A DNA stretch of 64,000 nt from Sphingobacterium pedocola (GCF_015209965.1 NZ_MU158689.1:744196-808195); one strand, 5' to 3'; positions 35,792 to 44,728 are shown, counted from the stretch's first letter. The notes: generated by a model not told the origin, from the letters alone. A program made the numbers and translations.

Positions 35792-36465
35792 GCCAAAGTG
35801 TAATAAATGCCGGTATTCTAGCCGGATGTTATCTGTTGCTTTTTGCCTTAGGCGAGTTTCTCTATCATTATTTCAAGGTTAAAGTGGAAATTACACGTAA
35901 AATAGTTCATATTGGAACGGGGTTATTAGCGCTGTTGTTTCCGTTGTTATTGGACAATCATTGGTTGGTATTGGTACTATGTGGTCTTTTTGCGGGTGTT
36001 CTGATGCTGAGCCTAAGGTTTCATCTTCTTCCATCTATTAACGCGATCGACCGCCGGTCTATAGGCAGCTTAGCCTATCCGATATCCGTATATGGTTGCT
36101 ATTTGGTTTATGATCTGAATGGCGGTCGGTATGCATATTACTATCTTCCTATACTGATCTTGGCGGTTTGTGATCCCATTGCAGGCCTTACTGGAAAGAG
36201 ATGGGCTATAGGGCCATATCATATCGCGGGAGCACATAAGACGCTCGTGGGTTCTCTTATGTTTTTGTGCTCAGCAATGTTGCTTACGGTGGGGTACTTT
36301 GTACTGTTTTGCAGTGCAGCCGTAGGCTCTTCTTTGATTTTTACAGTGGTGTGTGTGGCTTTCCTATCCACCTTGGCTGAAGCAGTTAGTCGCGACGGTT
36401 ACGATAATATAACAATACCACTTGCTGTAATTGTGGGTTTGGTACTTACAAAATCGATCGTGTGA
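35788..36465 (+). CDS. VTE5/dolichol-kinase-like membrane protein
   Basis: A 225-residue protein with about seven membrane helices in the family of phytol kinase VTE5, dolichol kinase and related CTP-dependent enzymes. Motifs: RKIVHIGTG (37-45), CDPIAGLTGKRWA (128-140), AHKTLVGS (149-156) and AEAVSRDGYDNITIP (197-211), the cytidylyl/CTP-binding signature of this group. It probably phosphorylates a long-chain or isoprenoid alcohol in the membrane. It overlaps the previous gene by ATGA and the next start by 4 bp if GTG 36462 is used, so translation is coupled. Some databases call such proteins phosphatidate cytidylyltransferase; the kinase-type reading is preferred. Confidence 0.72.
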   Translation: MSQSVINAGILAGCYLLLFALGEFLYHYFKVKVEITRKIVHIGTGLLALLFPLLLDNHWLVLVLCGLFAGVLMLSLRFHLLPSINAIDRRSIGSLAYPISVYGCYLVYDLNGGRYAYYYLPILILAVCDPIAGLTGKRWAIGPYHIAGAHKTLVGSLMFLCSAMLLTVGYFVLFCSAAVGSSLIFTVVCVAFLSTLAEAVSRDGYDNITIPLAVIVGLVLTKSIV

Positions 36466-36467
36466 GG

Positions 36468-37436
36468 ATGGAAGTGCAGAAATTTACAGCTTCTTTTTTA
36501 GATTTTGACACCTTCGTTAGTTTGCGCCGGGCAACAGAAAGACCGCCAGCAACACATTTTTATCAAGGGATTATCGTGAAAACATCCGAAAAGGTATTGG
36601 CCAGTGCAGCACTGTACCTGAACGCGGATATCGTATTGGAGGATAAGGTAGCCGGAGTTGTAGGTGCATTTGAGGCAGTCGACGATCAAGAAGCCGTTTC
36701 TTTGCTATTTAGAGTAATCGAACATATTGCACAAGAGTTAAAATTGGATTTCTTGATTGGGCCCATGAATGGATCTACCTGGGAAAGCCATCGTTTTCAC
36801 GATAATCCGGAGCAACCTCTTTTTCTGATGGAAATGCAGCACCCCGACTATTACCCGGAACTGTGGACGAAAAATGGTTTTCGACCGATCGCAACCTACT
36901 ATTCTTCTGAGAGTTTCGAGTTGCAGTATAGGGACATAAGCATCTCTGAAAATCGAGACCGCCTGACAAGAGAAGGTATTCATATTCATCCGATTAGATT
37001 GGACCAATATGAAGCCGAATTGACTAATTTATATCCCTTTTTATTGAACGCATTTGCATCTAATTTTCTTTATTCACCTTTATCAGAAACTTCCTTTAAG
37101 GAAAAATATCTCCCGCTCCAAAAATATCTCGACGCAGATTTCGTGTTGTTAGCTTCACGCGAGGGAAGGATAGTAGGTGTTTTCTTTTGCGTGGAGGACT
37201 TTTTAGATCGGACCCAAAAGACACTTATCATTAAAACCATCGCACGTGATCCTGATCCGCTATATCGGGGATTGGGCCATGTAATGGCGGCTCAGGTATA
37301 TCAAATGGCTTATGAACGGGGATTTACACGTATTATTCATGCCTTTTTAAAAGAAAACGGTACGTCTACCCCTATATCCAATCATTTCTTTGGTACGCCG
37401 TTTAAAACATATTCACTGTATGGAAAAGCGATTTAA
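36468..37436 (+). CDS. GNAT-like acyltransferase of unknown substrate
   Basis: A soluble 322-residue protein. The C-terminal half looks like a GNAT acetyl/acyltransferase: ADFVLLASREGRIVGVFFCV (beta strands 3-4), then KTIARDPDPLYRGLGHVMAA, which holds the acyl-CoA pyrophosphate loop, and a final strand FTRIIHAFLKENGTS. The N-terminal half (to ~170) has LDFLIGPMNGSTWESHRF, a pattern seen in two-lobed GNAT proteins of lipid and aminoacyl pathways. The substrate cannot be named. GTG 36462 overlaps the upstream stop by 4 bp and is an alternative start 6 bp earlier; the downstream ligase gene begins inside this gene (17-bp overlap). Confidence 0.65.
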   Translation: MEVQKFTASFLDFDTFVSLRRATERPPATHFYQGIIVKTSEKVLASAALYLNADIVLEDKVAGVVGAFEAVDDQEAVSLLFRVIEHIAQELKLDFLIGPMNGSTWESHRFHDNPEQPLFLMEMQHPDYYPELWTKNGFRPIATYYSSESFELQYRDISISENRDRLTREGIHIHPIRLDQYEAELTNLYPFLLNAFASNFLYSPLSETSFKEKYLPLQKYLDADFVLLASREGRIVGVFFCVEDFLDRTQKTLIIKTIARDPDPLYRGLGHVMAAQVYQMAYERGFTRIIHAFLKENGTSTPISNHFFGTPFKTYSLYGKAI

Positions 37437-38970
37437 TATCACGGAATTGTTTTTATCCGCTGCTGCAACGTATCCGGACAAAGTAGCTATTGTGGATAAG
37501 CAAACAAAGATAAGTTTCAAACAGCTGCTTGATGATGTGAAATGCACGGCTCACTATTTCGCTAAGAAAGGTATTCAGAAAGGTGATAGAGTCTTGGTAT
37601 TTGTACCCATGGGAATAGACCTGTACCGTATCGTGTTGGCTTTGTTTTACATGGGAGCTACCGTCGTATTTCTGGATGAGTGGACGAACCGGAAGCGACT
37701 TGATCTATGTTGTCGACTCGCCGATTGTAAAGCGTTTGTAGGTACGTGGAAAACACATTTATTGCGTTTGTTTTCGAGCGAAATCCGAAGAATTCCGATT
37801 ATACTGAACACGCGTCTTCGTCCAGGTAACAGCTACTTTCTTTCCGATACGCAAATGGAAGACCCGGCGTTGATTACGTTTACTACAGGTAGCACCGGCG
37901 TACCAAAAGCGGCTTTACGTACACATGGTTTTCTGCTCGAGCAGTTCAATGCATTGGAAGATAAGATGCAGGCTCATCCTTCCGATATCGATATGTCTGT
38001 GCTGCCCATTGTACTGTTGATTAATCTGGGGGTCGGATCAACTTCTGTTATCGCCGATTTCAAATCAAGCAAACCTACGAAAATGTGTGCCGCACGGATT
38101 ATTGATCAACTGCGGGCGCAGCAGGTTTCGCGTATTGTTGCTTCGCCTTATTTTATTAAGCGATTGGCTGAAGAGATCAAGTCAGATCCCCGCTCTTTGC
38201 CTCATCTGCGAGCAATCTTTACGGGCGGTGCACCGGTATTTCAGAAAGAGGCCCTATTGTTTACGGAAGTTTTTCGGGATAAGCAGGTACAGATCGTTTA
38301 CGGATCTACAGAAGCTGAACCCATCAGCTCGATTGAAGCAAAATACGTAGCGGAAGATCATATTACCTATCGGCCTGAGGTTGGTCTGTGTGTGGGCAGA
38401 CCTTATTCGGCAACGCAAGTCAGAATTCTTAAAATAACAGATGAAGCTCTTTTTGATATATCTGCCAAGCAGTTTAAGGTGTTTCAGTGCGAAGAGGAGG
38501 AGTGGGGAGAAATAATTGTTTCCGGTCCGCATGTATTAGCTACCTACTTTAAAAACGAAGATGCTTTGCGTAAAACCAAGATACTTTTGAATGGCGTATA
38601 TTGGCACAGGACCGGAGATGCCGGCTACATGAAAGACGGTATGTTGTATTTGACTGGTCGTTGCCAAACCCTGATCCAAAATGGGAATAGGTATATTTCT
38701 CCATTCATATTTGAGAATTATCTGCAATTTATTCCTGGTGTCAGGCTAGGGACGGTATTGAAAATACAAGGGAAAATGATTGCATTTGTAGAGTTGGAAA
38801 ATAAGGCTGTGGATCGTCAGCTCCTCGAGAAAACCATTCGTTCTTTACCATTGTTTATTGATGAAATACGATTTTGTAAATTACCTCGCGACCCACGGCA
38901 CCATTCCAAAATTGAATATGGCAAACTTGCTCCGCCTACTACCAACGAATCAACGCCGATCCCCAGGTAA
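37420..38970 (+). CDS. OleC-like acyl-AMP ligase (ANL superfamily)
   Basis: A 516-residue adenylate-forming enzyme that activates a carboxylic acid with ATP. The phosphate loop is TFTTGSTGVPKAA (153-165), the A5 motif YGSTEAEPISS (294-304), the A7 region HRTGDAGYMKDGMLYLTGR, and the catalytic lysine lies in SKIEYGKL near the C-terminus. The spacing and the EAEPISSI block resemble OleC, which turns beta-hydroxy acids into beta-lactones in olefin synthesis, and the neighbouring fatty-acid ligases. It could instead be an ordinary acyl-CoA ligase. The start is placed at ATG 37420 inside the upstream gene. The 3' end overlaps the convergent ketoacyl synthase gene by 32 bp. Confidence 0.75.
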   Translation: MEKRFNITELFLSAAATYPDKVAIVDKQTKISFKQLLDDVKCTAHYFAKKGIQKGDRVLVFVPMGIDLYRIVLALFYMGATVVFLDEWTNRKRLDLCCRLADCKAFVGTWKTHLLRLFSSEIRRIPIILNTRLRPGNSYFLSDTQMEDPALITFTTGSTGVPKAALRTHGFLLEQFNALEDKMQAHPSDIDMSVLPIVLLINLGVGSTSVIADFKSSKPTKMCAARIIDQLRAQQVSRIVASPYFIKRLAEEIKSDPRSLPHLRAIFTGGAPVFQKEALLFTEVFRDKQVQIVYGSTEAEPISSIEAKYVAEDHITYRPEVGLCVGRPYSATQVRILKITDEALFDISAKQFKVFQCEEEEWGEIIVSGPHVLATYFKNEDALRKTKILLNGVYWHRTGDAGYMKDGMLYLTGRCQTLIQNGNRYISPFIFENYLQFIPGVRLGTVLKIQGKMIAFVELENKAVDRQLLEKTIRSLPLFIDEIRFCKLPRDPRHHSKIEYGKLAPPTTNESTPIPR

Positions 38971-39985
38971 ATCCAGCTCCAAATGCCGCTAGACACACGA
39001 GATCGCCTTTGTTGATGCGACCTTGTTCCCATGCTTCGCACAAGGCGATAGGTACGGAGGCTGCGGTGGTGTTGCCATACTTTTGGATATTGTTGAATAC
39101 TTTGTCGTCACTTAATTTTAACGTTTTTTGCACGAATTGAGAAATACGTAAATTTGCCTGATGCGGTATGAGCATGTCGATGTCTTCTGTTCTTAAGTTG
39201 TTCTTGGCCAGGGCTTCAGCGATTACTTCTGGAAATTTGACCACAGCTTTCTTGAATACCGCCTGCCCGTCCATATATGGGAAAGCAGTGCCGTCTTCTA
39301 ACATCTCCGTCGTCATGAACATCCCTCCCAGTTCCTGATCTGGCCAGTCGGGCCGTTCTTCCAACCATATACCCCCCGAAGTTCCAGGGTAATACATGGC
39401 TAATTTTTCAGCATCTGCACCGTCGGAGTGAAGGTGTGTGCTCAATATCCCGCGACCTTCTTCGGTAGTCGGTTGAACCACGACTGCGCCTGCGCCGTCT
39501 CCAAATATCACCGATACATTGCGCCCACGTGTAGAATAATCTAAAGCGAAGGAATGTTTTTCAGACCCTACTACAAGTACATTCTTATACATGCCCGTTT
39601 TGACAAATTGATCTGCTATGGATAGTGCATAGATAAAGCCCGAACATTGATTACGGACATCCAGAGCGCCCACCTCGTCCATTCCCATCTCGCGTTGCAA
39701 CAACACACCACATCCTGGGAAATAATAATCGGGAGAGAGCGTAGCGAATACGATGAAATCGATGTCTTGCGCTGTAATGCCAGCGCGCTCAATCGCGATC
39801 TTTGCCGCTTCAATCCCCATTGAGGTCGTTGTCTCTCCGATGCGATCGGCGTAGCGTCGCTCCTGTATGCCGGTGCGCTCTTGGATCCACTCGTCGCTTG
39901 TTTCCATGAAGCGAGTTAGATCGGTATTGGTATAGATGTTTTTGGGTACATAATACCCTACACCTGCAATCTGGGATTGAAACAT
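38939..39985 (-). CDS. 3-oxoacyl-ACP synthase III (FabH-like)
   Basis: Condensing enzyme that joins an acyl-CoA to malonyl-ACP to begin fatty-acid synthesis, or a specialised relative. From ATG 39985 (MFQSQIAGVGYYVP) it has 348 residues with the full Cys-His-Asn triad: Cys114 in NQCSGFIYAL, His274 in IPHQANLR, and Asn304 in GNTTAAS. The glycine-rich GDGAGAVVV block is present. A TTG at 40019 opens the frame 12 codons earlier. The gene is convergent with the seven-gene operon and overlaps the ligase gene tail by 32 bp. Housekeeping FabH is possible, but its place beside the ligase suggests a special acyl chain. Confidence 0.85.
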   Translation of the reverse strand: MFQSQIAGVGYYVPKNIYTNTDLTRFMETSDEWIQERTGIQERRYADRIGETTTSMGIEAAKIAIERAGITAQDIDFIVFATLSPDYYFPGCGVLLQREMGMDEVGALDVRNQCSGFIYALSIADQFVKTGMYKNVLVVGSEKHSFALDYSTRGRNVSVIFGDGAGAVVVQPTTEEGRGILSTHLHSDGADAEKLAMYYPGTSGGIWLEERPDWPDQELGGMFMTTEMLEDGTAFPYMDGQAVFKKAVVKFPEVIAEALAKNNLRTEDIDMLIPHQANLRISQFVQKTLKLSDDKVFNNIQKYGNTTAASVPIALCEAWEQGRINKGDLVCLAAFGAGFTWGSALIRW

Positions 39986-40047
39986 AAGTTTATCGTGTAA
40001 TTCGTAATCAATTATAGGCAAAATTACGCTTTTTTTGAAAAATAAGC

Positions 40048-40055
40048 TATTTTTG
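40048..40055 (+). promoter_or_regulatory. -7 promoter box for clpS
   Basis: TATTTTTG (TAnnTTTG), ending only 4 bp before the clpS ATG. The transcript would begin at or next to the start codon. No -33 TTG at usual spacing. Confidence 0.4.
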
Positions 40056-40059
40056 CAAT

Positions 40060-40341
40060 ATGAGTGTCGAAACCGAGCAGGAAACCTTTACATTGGAAGA
40101 AATCTTAGCCTCTTTTAAAGAGGCCAACAGGTTGATCTTATGGAATGATGAAACCAATACATTTGATCATGTTATTTACTGCCTTATGCACCATCTGCAA
40201 TATACGGAAACTGAGTCCGAACGCATTGCCTGGAAGGTACACAATGAGGGGAAATGCGCGATACTGGAAGGCTCATTTACAGAAATGGAAATTTACCGAA
40301 AAATCCTAAAAGCAGAAGGTCTTACTGTCTCCGTAGAGTAA
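40060..40341 (+). CDS. clpS: ATP-dependent Clp protease adaptor ClpS
   Basis: A 93-residue adaptor that delivers N-end-rule substrates to ClpAP/ClpCP. It has the ClpS core: LILWNDETNTFDHVIYCLMH (residues 26-45), whose Asn-Asp pair lines the N-degron pocket, then the block WKVHNEGKCAILEGSF with the conserved VHxxGxA-like motif, and a C-terminal helix ending LTVSVE. Length fits the family. The gene is a single unit between the divergent ketoacyl synthase gene and the TonB-type gene. Confidence 0.92.
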   Translation: MSVETEQETFTLEEILASFKEANRLILWNDETNTFDHVIYCLMHHLQYTETESERIAWKVHNEGKCAILEGSFTEMEIYRKILKAEGLTVSVE

Positions 40342-40436
40342 ATGTCGCATTCGTCCTATGCGTAATATTGCAGTTACGTTATCTGTTCCTAATACAAAAA
40401 TTACCACTTTTGTAAGACGAGGAACTATCACAAAAT

Positions 40437-42884
40437 ATGCAATTTAAACTTTTTTTTATTTTATTAATTGTTATTCCGACAATTTCGTTTGCACAAAAAG
40501 GACAGCTCAAAGCAATAATTATAGATGCTGAAACCAACGAGCCTGTTGTAGGCGCTAGTGCAGCACTCCTGAGTCAATCTACGAAAGCATATATCCGAGG
40601 TCAACAAACTGAGGCGGGCGGTATACTAAAATTTGATGGTATAGGTCCGGGCACGTATGCACTGCGCATTACGTATGTGGGGTTAACAAATTATATGCAT
40701 GAAAATATAGTGATTACAAGTGCTACAACTTCTATTGATCTCGGAATATTGAATATGCTAACGGATGGTCAACAGCTGAAAGAAGTGGTGGTAGAGGGCA
40801 GGGTGCCGGGATTGCGATTAGATATTGATAAAAAAGTATTTGATGCTTCGCAGAGTATGGTAAGTGTAGGTGGGACCGCTTCGGACCTGTTGGCTAATGT
40901 GCCTACATTACAGGTGGATATGGATGGATCTGTCTCCTTGAGAGGATCTAGTTCGGTACGAATCTTAATTGATGGTAAAGAGTCTGCAATGGCCGGCAGT
41001 GACATTAATTCGCTCTTACAGTCCTTACCAGCAAATGCGATTGACAAAGTAGAACTTATCACGAATCCCTCCTCAAAATATGATGCAGAAGGACAATCGG
41101 GTATTATTAATATCATATTGAAGAAGAACGTGCGTACCGGATTAAATGGAAATGTGAACGTCTCGGGTGGTTCTTATCATAATTACATGGCCGGTGCAAG
41201 CCTGAATTACAGAGATCGCAAGTTTAATTATTTCGGAAGTTATAATTTTAACAGGCGAAATAATGTAGGATCTGGTAAGAGAGATAATTTTTACCTCAAC
41301 AATAACAGTCAGATCAATAATACCGAAGAATCTTCTCGAAAAGGATTAAGCAATACCGTGAAGCTGGGTGTAGATTATTATATGGATGACAAAACCACAC
41401 TCAGTATTTCGAGTAACTTAAGTTTAAGGGATAATAATAGAACTTCTGAGTTATGGTATACCTATTTGAACAGCCCTCAATTTACGGGGACAAGCCGTAG
41501 ACTGTCTTCTCAAAACGAAGATGATTTTGGCTATGATATAAATTTTGATTTTTCACGCAAACTTAATGAAGCAGGTGCTGAATTAACTGCTAATTTCAGT
41601 TTTGGAAGTGATAAAGAAGATGGTGTAAATGACTTTGAACAGACTTATTCTGATTTATATCCGGTATCTAGTAGAATAAACCAGACATCGGAAGATGGTA
41701 GGAATGTTAATCTTCAGCTAGATTACTTACTTCCTTTAGGTGATAATAGGAAGTTTGAGTCGGGTTATCGTAGTATTATCCGTAACTCATTTGATACGCA
41801 GTTTTCAGACACGTTGAATGTAGTCGACAACGTCTATCTGCCAGATTATTCCATTAGTAATGATTTTGATATGACCAGCGCAGTACATGCACTGTATATT
41901 AATTATCAAGACAAATTAACGGAGAAGCTGGGTTATCAAATTGGTCTGCGCGCCGAACAGGCTAATTTGAATACGACATATTTTTCTAAAGACCCATCTG
42001 TGCCCGAAAATGAGATCGCTACAGATGGTAAATTGGATTATTTTAGAGTATATCCAAGTGTTTTTTTAACCTATCAGATTGGAGAACAGGAAGATAAAGT
42101 ACAGTTGAGTTACACTAGACGGGTTCAAAGACCTCGGGGATGGCAAGTAAATCCGTTTGAAAACGTATCGGACGATATGAATAGACGCCAAGGGAACCCG
42201 AATCTTATGCCTGAAGATATTCATTCAATGGAATTAAGTTATGCTAAATTTTATGAAAAGTGGAATTTTATCTCCTCTGCTTACTATAGACGGATGAATG
42301 ACGTGATGCAACCCTATATTTATCGCGTGGATGAGGAAACAAGCGTAACATTTAGTAAGTGGGAGAATTTAACAAATTCTAATGTAGCCGGCTTAGAGTT
42401 AATTAGTAAAATTAACTTTACGAACTGGTTTGATGCGACCTGGAATGGTAACATATCATACAACAAATTTGAGGGTAATCCCGAATATAACATTCGAGAA
42501 CAAGAGGGCGTCAATTGGGACACGAATTTAACCAGTAATTTGAAATTTACCAATACGTTATCTTTACAAGCCCGAGCCGACTACTTTGCGCCGAGAATTA
42601 TGGCGCAAGGAAAGTCAAAATATATGACAGGAATTGATGTAGCAGTGCGCAAGGATATTATGAATAAGAAAGGAAGTGTAATGTTTAGTGTACGCGATTT
42701 ATTTGATACACGCCGTTTCGGTGCAGATACCTTCACTCCCCAAGTGAACTCAAGTTTTGAACATAGATGGATGAAACGCATGTTTACCTTATCTTTTTCT
42801 TATCGATTTGGAATTCAGGATCTGACTAAAAGTAAGAAAAATGGTGATCAGATGCTGGGAGATGATATGGGAGGAGAATATTAA
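40437..42884 (+). CDS. TonB-dependent receptor-like outer-membrane barrel protein
   Basis: An 815-residue outer-membrane protein. It has a signal peptide (residues 1-19, ending SFAQ), an N-terminal carboxypeptidase-regulatory-like beta domain (about 22-110, IIDAETNEPVVGASAALL), a plug (GTASDLLANVPTLQVDMDGS, then VSLRGSSSVRILIDGK), and a large C-terminal barrel ending in MFTLSFSYRFG. This is the outer membrane beta-barrel family 3 layout of Bacteroidetes, often lacking the TonB box. No SusD partner is adjacent, so it is not a typical polysaccharide system; the ligand is unknown. A hairpin terminator follows. Confidence 0.88.
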   Translation: MQFKLFFILLIVIPTISFAQKGQLKAIIIDAETNEPVVGASAALLSQSTKAYIRGQQTEAGGILKFDGIGPGTYALRITYVGLTNYMHENIVITSATTSIDLGILNMLTDGQQLKEVVVEGRVPGLRLDIDKKVFDASQSMVSVGGTASDLLANVPTLQVDMDGSVSLRGSSSVRILIDGKESAMAGSDINSLLQSLPANAIDKVELITNPSSKYDAEGQSGIINIILKKNVRTGLNGNVNVSGGSYHNYMAGASLNYRDRKFNYFGSYNFNRRNNVGSGKRDNFYLNNNSQINNTEESSRKGLSNTVKLGVDYYMDDKTTLSISSNLSLRDNNRTSELWYTYLNSPQFTGTSRRLSSQNEDDFGYDINFDFSRKLNEAGAELTANFSFGSDKEDGVNDFEQTYSDLYPVSSRINQTSEDGRNVNLQLDYLLPLGDNRKFESGYRSIIRNSFDTQFSDTLNVVDNVYLPDYSISNDFDMTSAVHALYINYQDKLTEKLGYQIGLRAEQANLNTTYFSKDPSVPENEIATDGKLDYFRVYPSVFLTYQIGEQEDKVQLSYTRRVQRPRGWQVNPFENVSDDMNRRQGNPNLMPEDIHSMELSYAKFYEKWNFISSAYYRRMNDVMQPYIYRVDEETSVTFSKWENLTNSNVAGLELISKINFTNWFDATWNGNISYNKFEGNPEYNIREQEGVNWDTNLTSNLKFTNTLSLQARADYFAPRIMAQGKSKYMTGIDVAVRKDIMNKKGSVMFSVRDLFDTRRFGADTFTPQVNSSFEHRWMKRMFTLSFSYRFGIQDLTKSKKNGDQMLGDDMGGEY

Positions 42885-42907
42885 TTTTAGTTTGTTAATA
42901 TAATGTT

Positions 42908-42942
42908 AAGCCAGATTTCATTTGAAGTTTGGCTTTTCTTTT
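42908..42942 (+). terminator. Terminator of the TonB-type gene
   Basis: An 11-bp stem with two G-U pairs (42908-42918 with 42925-42935), 6-nt loop, followed by TTCTTTTTAG. Confidence 0.7.
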
Positions 42943-42987
42943 TAGTATCTTTATGTTTATAAACGACAAAAATACAATATAACGAAT

Positions 42988-43800
42988 ATGAACAAAACTT
43001 CTATTTTAACGTGTGCATTGATAGGCGCTCTTTCTATCTCTGCCTGTAAAGCACAAAAAAACACAGATGCCGTGGAAAATAAAACTGGCTACGAATTACT
43101 GGACCTTCCGAAGGTGAATATTAAAGATTTTAATAAAAATGAAAACGGCGCCTACGTTATCTTTGATGGATCTTCCTTGAAGGGGTGGAGAGGATATGGT
43201 AAAGATCATATTCCAAATAAATGGAGTTTAGACAACGGTACATTGAAATTTTCAAAAGCACCTAATGCCACTTCGCCCGAGGGAGGTGATTTGATCTTTG
43301 GGTATGACTTCAAAGATTTTGAGTTGGAATTTGAGTGGAAAATATCTGAAGGAGGTAACTCAGGTGTATTCTTTTTAGCAAAAGAAATAAAGGATCAACC
43401 GATTTATATTTCGAGTCCTGAATTTCAGTTATTGGATAATGAAAGACATCCTGATGCGAAGCTAGGTGTGGATAATAATCGAAAATCGGCATCGCTCTAC
43501 GATATGATCCCCGCTAAACCACAAAACGCAAATCCTGCCGGCGAATGGAATAGTTCAAAAATAGTGGTGAAGAAAGGTAAGGTTTCTCATTACCAAAATG
43601 GCGTAAAAGTAGTTGAATATGAACTGTGGTCGCCAGCTTGGACAGAATTATTGCAAGCAAGTAAATTTAGCAAAGAAAAATGGCCTTTAGCCTTTGAGTT
43701 GTTAAATAATGTCGGGGGCAAGTCGAAGTCTGGTGTGATTGGGTTTCAAGATCACGGAGATGATGTGTGGTTAAGAAATATTACCGTGAAGGTTCTTTAA
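42988..43800 (+). CDS. DUF1080 (3-keto-disaccharide hydrolase-like) lipoprotein
   Basis: A 270-residue predicted lipoprotein: hydrophobic leader with lipobox ISAC (Cys20). The body is the DUF1080 concanavalin-like sandwich: AYVIFDGSSLKGWRGYG (53-69), FELEFEWKISEGGNSGVFF (about 111-129), and the C-terminal VIGFQDHGDDVWLRNITVK. Members act on 3-keto-glycosides in sugar breakdown or bind carbohydrates, so a role in outer-surface sugar use is likely but not proven. Its own unit, converging with the HAD gene. Confidence 0.85.
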   Translation: MNKTSILTCALIGALSISACKAQKNTDAVENKTGYELLDLPKVNIKDFNKNENGAYVIFDGSSLKGWRGYGKDHIPNKWSLDNGTLKFSKAPNATSPEGGDLIFGYDFKDFELEFEWKISEGGNSGVFFLAKEIKDQPIYISSPEFQLLDNERHPDAKLGVDNNRKSASLYDMIPAKPQNANPAGEWNSSKIVVKKGKVSHYQNGVKVVEYELWSPAWTELLQASKFSKEKWPLAFELLNNVGGKSKSGVIGFQDHGDDVWLRNITVKVL

Positions 43801-43817
43801 ATTGCTGCATGGAAATA

Positions 43818-43846
43818 ATTGTAGACTTTTTAAAAAAGAGTCTGCA
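43818..43846. terminator. Probable shared terminator, DUF1080 gene / HAD gene
   Basis: An imperfect inverted repeat (TGTAGACTTTTT with AAAAAAGAGTCTGCA, about 14 bp with two G-U pairs) between the convergent genes, overlapping the HAD stop codon. Confidence 0.5.
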
Positions 43847-44531
43847 ATTCTTCAAGACCATGTACCATTAATGGAATGTCATCCGGTTTATTAGCGCGGA
43901 CAGGATTAAAGAAAATCGCATCCATGCCATAGGCAAGCGCTCCTCTTACATCGGCATCTAGGCTGTCCCCAATCATAATAGCGTGTTCTTTTTGCGTTTG
44001 GCCATTGCTGATGGCATAGGCGAAAATACGTGGATCTGGCTTATTGATGCCAAAGATCTCCGAAATGACTATAGTTTTAAAATACGAGTTCAGCTTGCTG
44101 TGTGCTAATTTTTTCTCACAGGCTTCCTTAAATCCATTAGATATGAGGTGTAAGTTGTATTTGCTTTGCAGATACGTTAAGGTTTCGTGTGCATGCGGAA
44201 ATAAATTGGTCTTTGTCGGACAGATTTCCAGGTATTCATTTTCAAATTCTTCGGGGAACAATTGGGGTGATACGCCCAATTCGGAAAAAGTATCTGCAAA
44301 ACGTGATTTGCGCAAAGTAGACTTATCTATCTTACCGTGATGGTACAATTCCCAAAGCTTGTGGTTGTTCCGGGTGTATGTCTCGATAAATAAATTCGAA
44401 TTTCGCTGATTGAACAGATCCGCGAATTGATATTTAAAATATAAATCGTGTAGTGTTTCCTGCGCATTCTTATCAAAATCCCAAATGGTATGATCTAAAT
44501 CAAAGAAGATGTCTTTTTTTGTCTTAAACAT
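43830..44531 (-). CDS. YjjG-type HAD phosphatase
   Basis: A 233-residue cytoplasmic phosphatase of the HAD superfamily, most like the nucleotidase YjjG, which clears non-canonical nucleoside monophosphates. Motif I is FFDLDHTIWDF (residues 8-18), motif II LHLISNGF, motif III the Lys in FGINKPDPRIF, and motif IV MIGDSLDADVRGA. The longer frame from 44627 adds 32 residues with no family likeness; ATG 44531 (MFKTKKDIFFDLDHT) is the natural start. Substrate is inferred from the subfamily only. Confidence 0.85.
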   Translation of the reverse strand: MFKTKKDIFFDLDHTIWDFDKNAQETLHDLYFKYQFADLFNQRNSNLFIETYTRNNHKLWELYHHGKIDKSTLRKSRFADTFSELGVSPQLFPEEFENEYLEICPTKTNLFPHAHETLTYLQSKYNLHLISNGFKEACEKKLAHSKLNSYFKTIVISEIFGINKPDPRIFAYAISNGQTQKEHAIMIGDSLDADVRGALAYGMDAIFFNPVRANKPDDIPLMVHGLEELQTLF

Positions 44532-44701
44532 ATACAAACTTAGATAAATTGCTTTTAAATACAATGTAATTGGTTTGCATATACTTCTCTCTTGTTGTGA
44601 TAGTTTTCTGAAAGTATACGACACCATATTTTTTCGGAGATTGCGATTTTCTTATTAGTGTCATAAAATACGCGCTATTTTAGAATGAGTCGGTATTTGA
44701 G

Positions 44702-44709
44702 TATTTTTG
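44702..44709 (+). promoter_or_regulatory. -7 promoter box for the sensor kinase-hem operon
   Basis: TATTTTTG (TAnnTTTG), 19 bp before ATG 44729. Transcription would begin at about 44715, which favours this start over ATG 44714. Confidence 0.5.
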
Positions 44710-44728
44710 TTGAATGTTAATAATCAGG

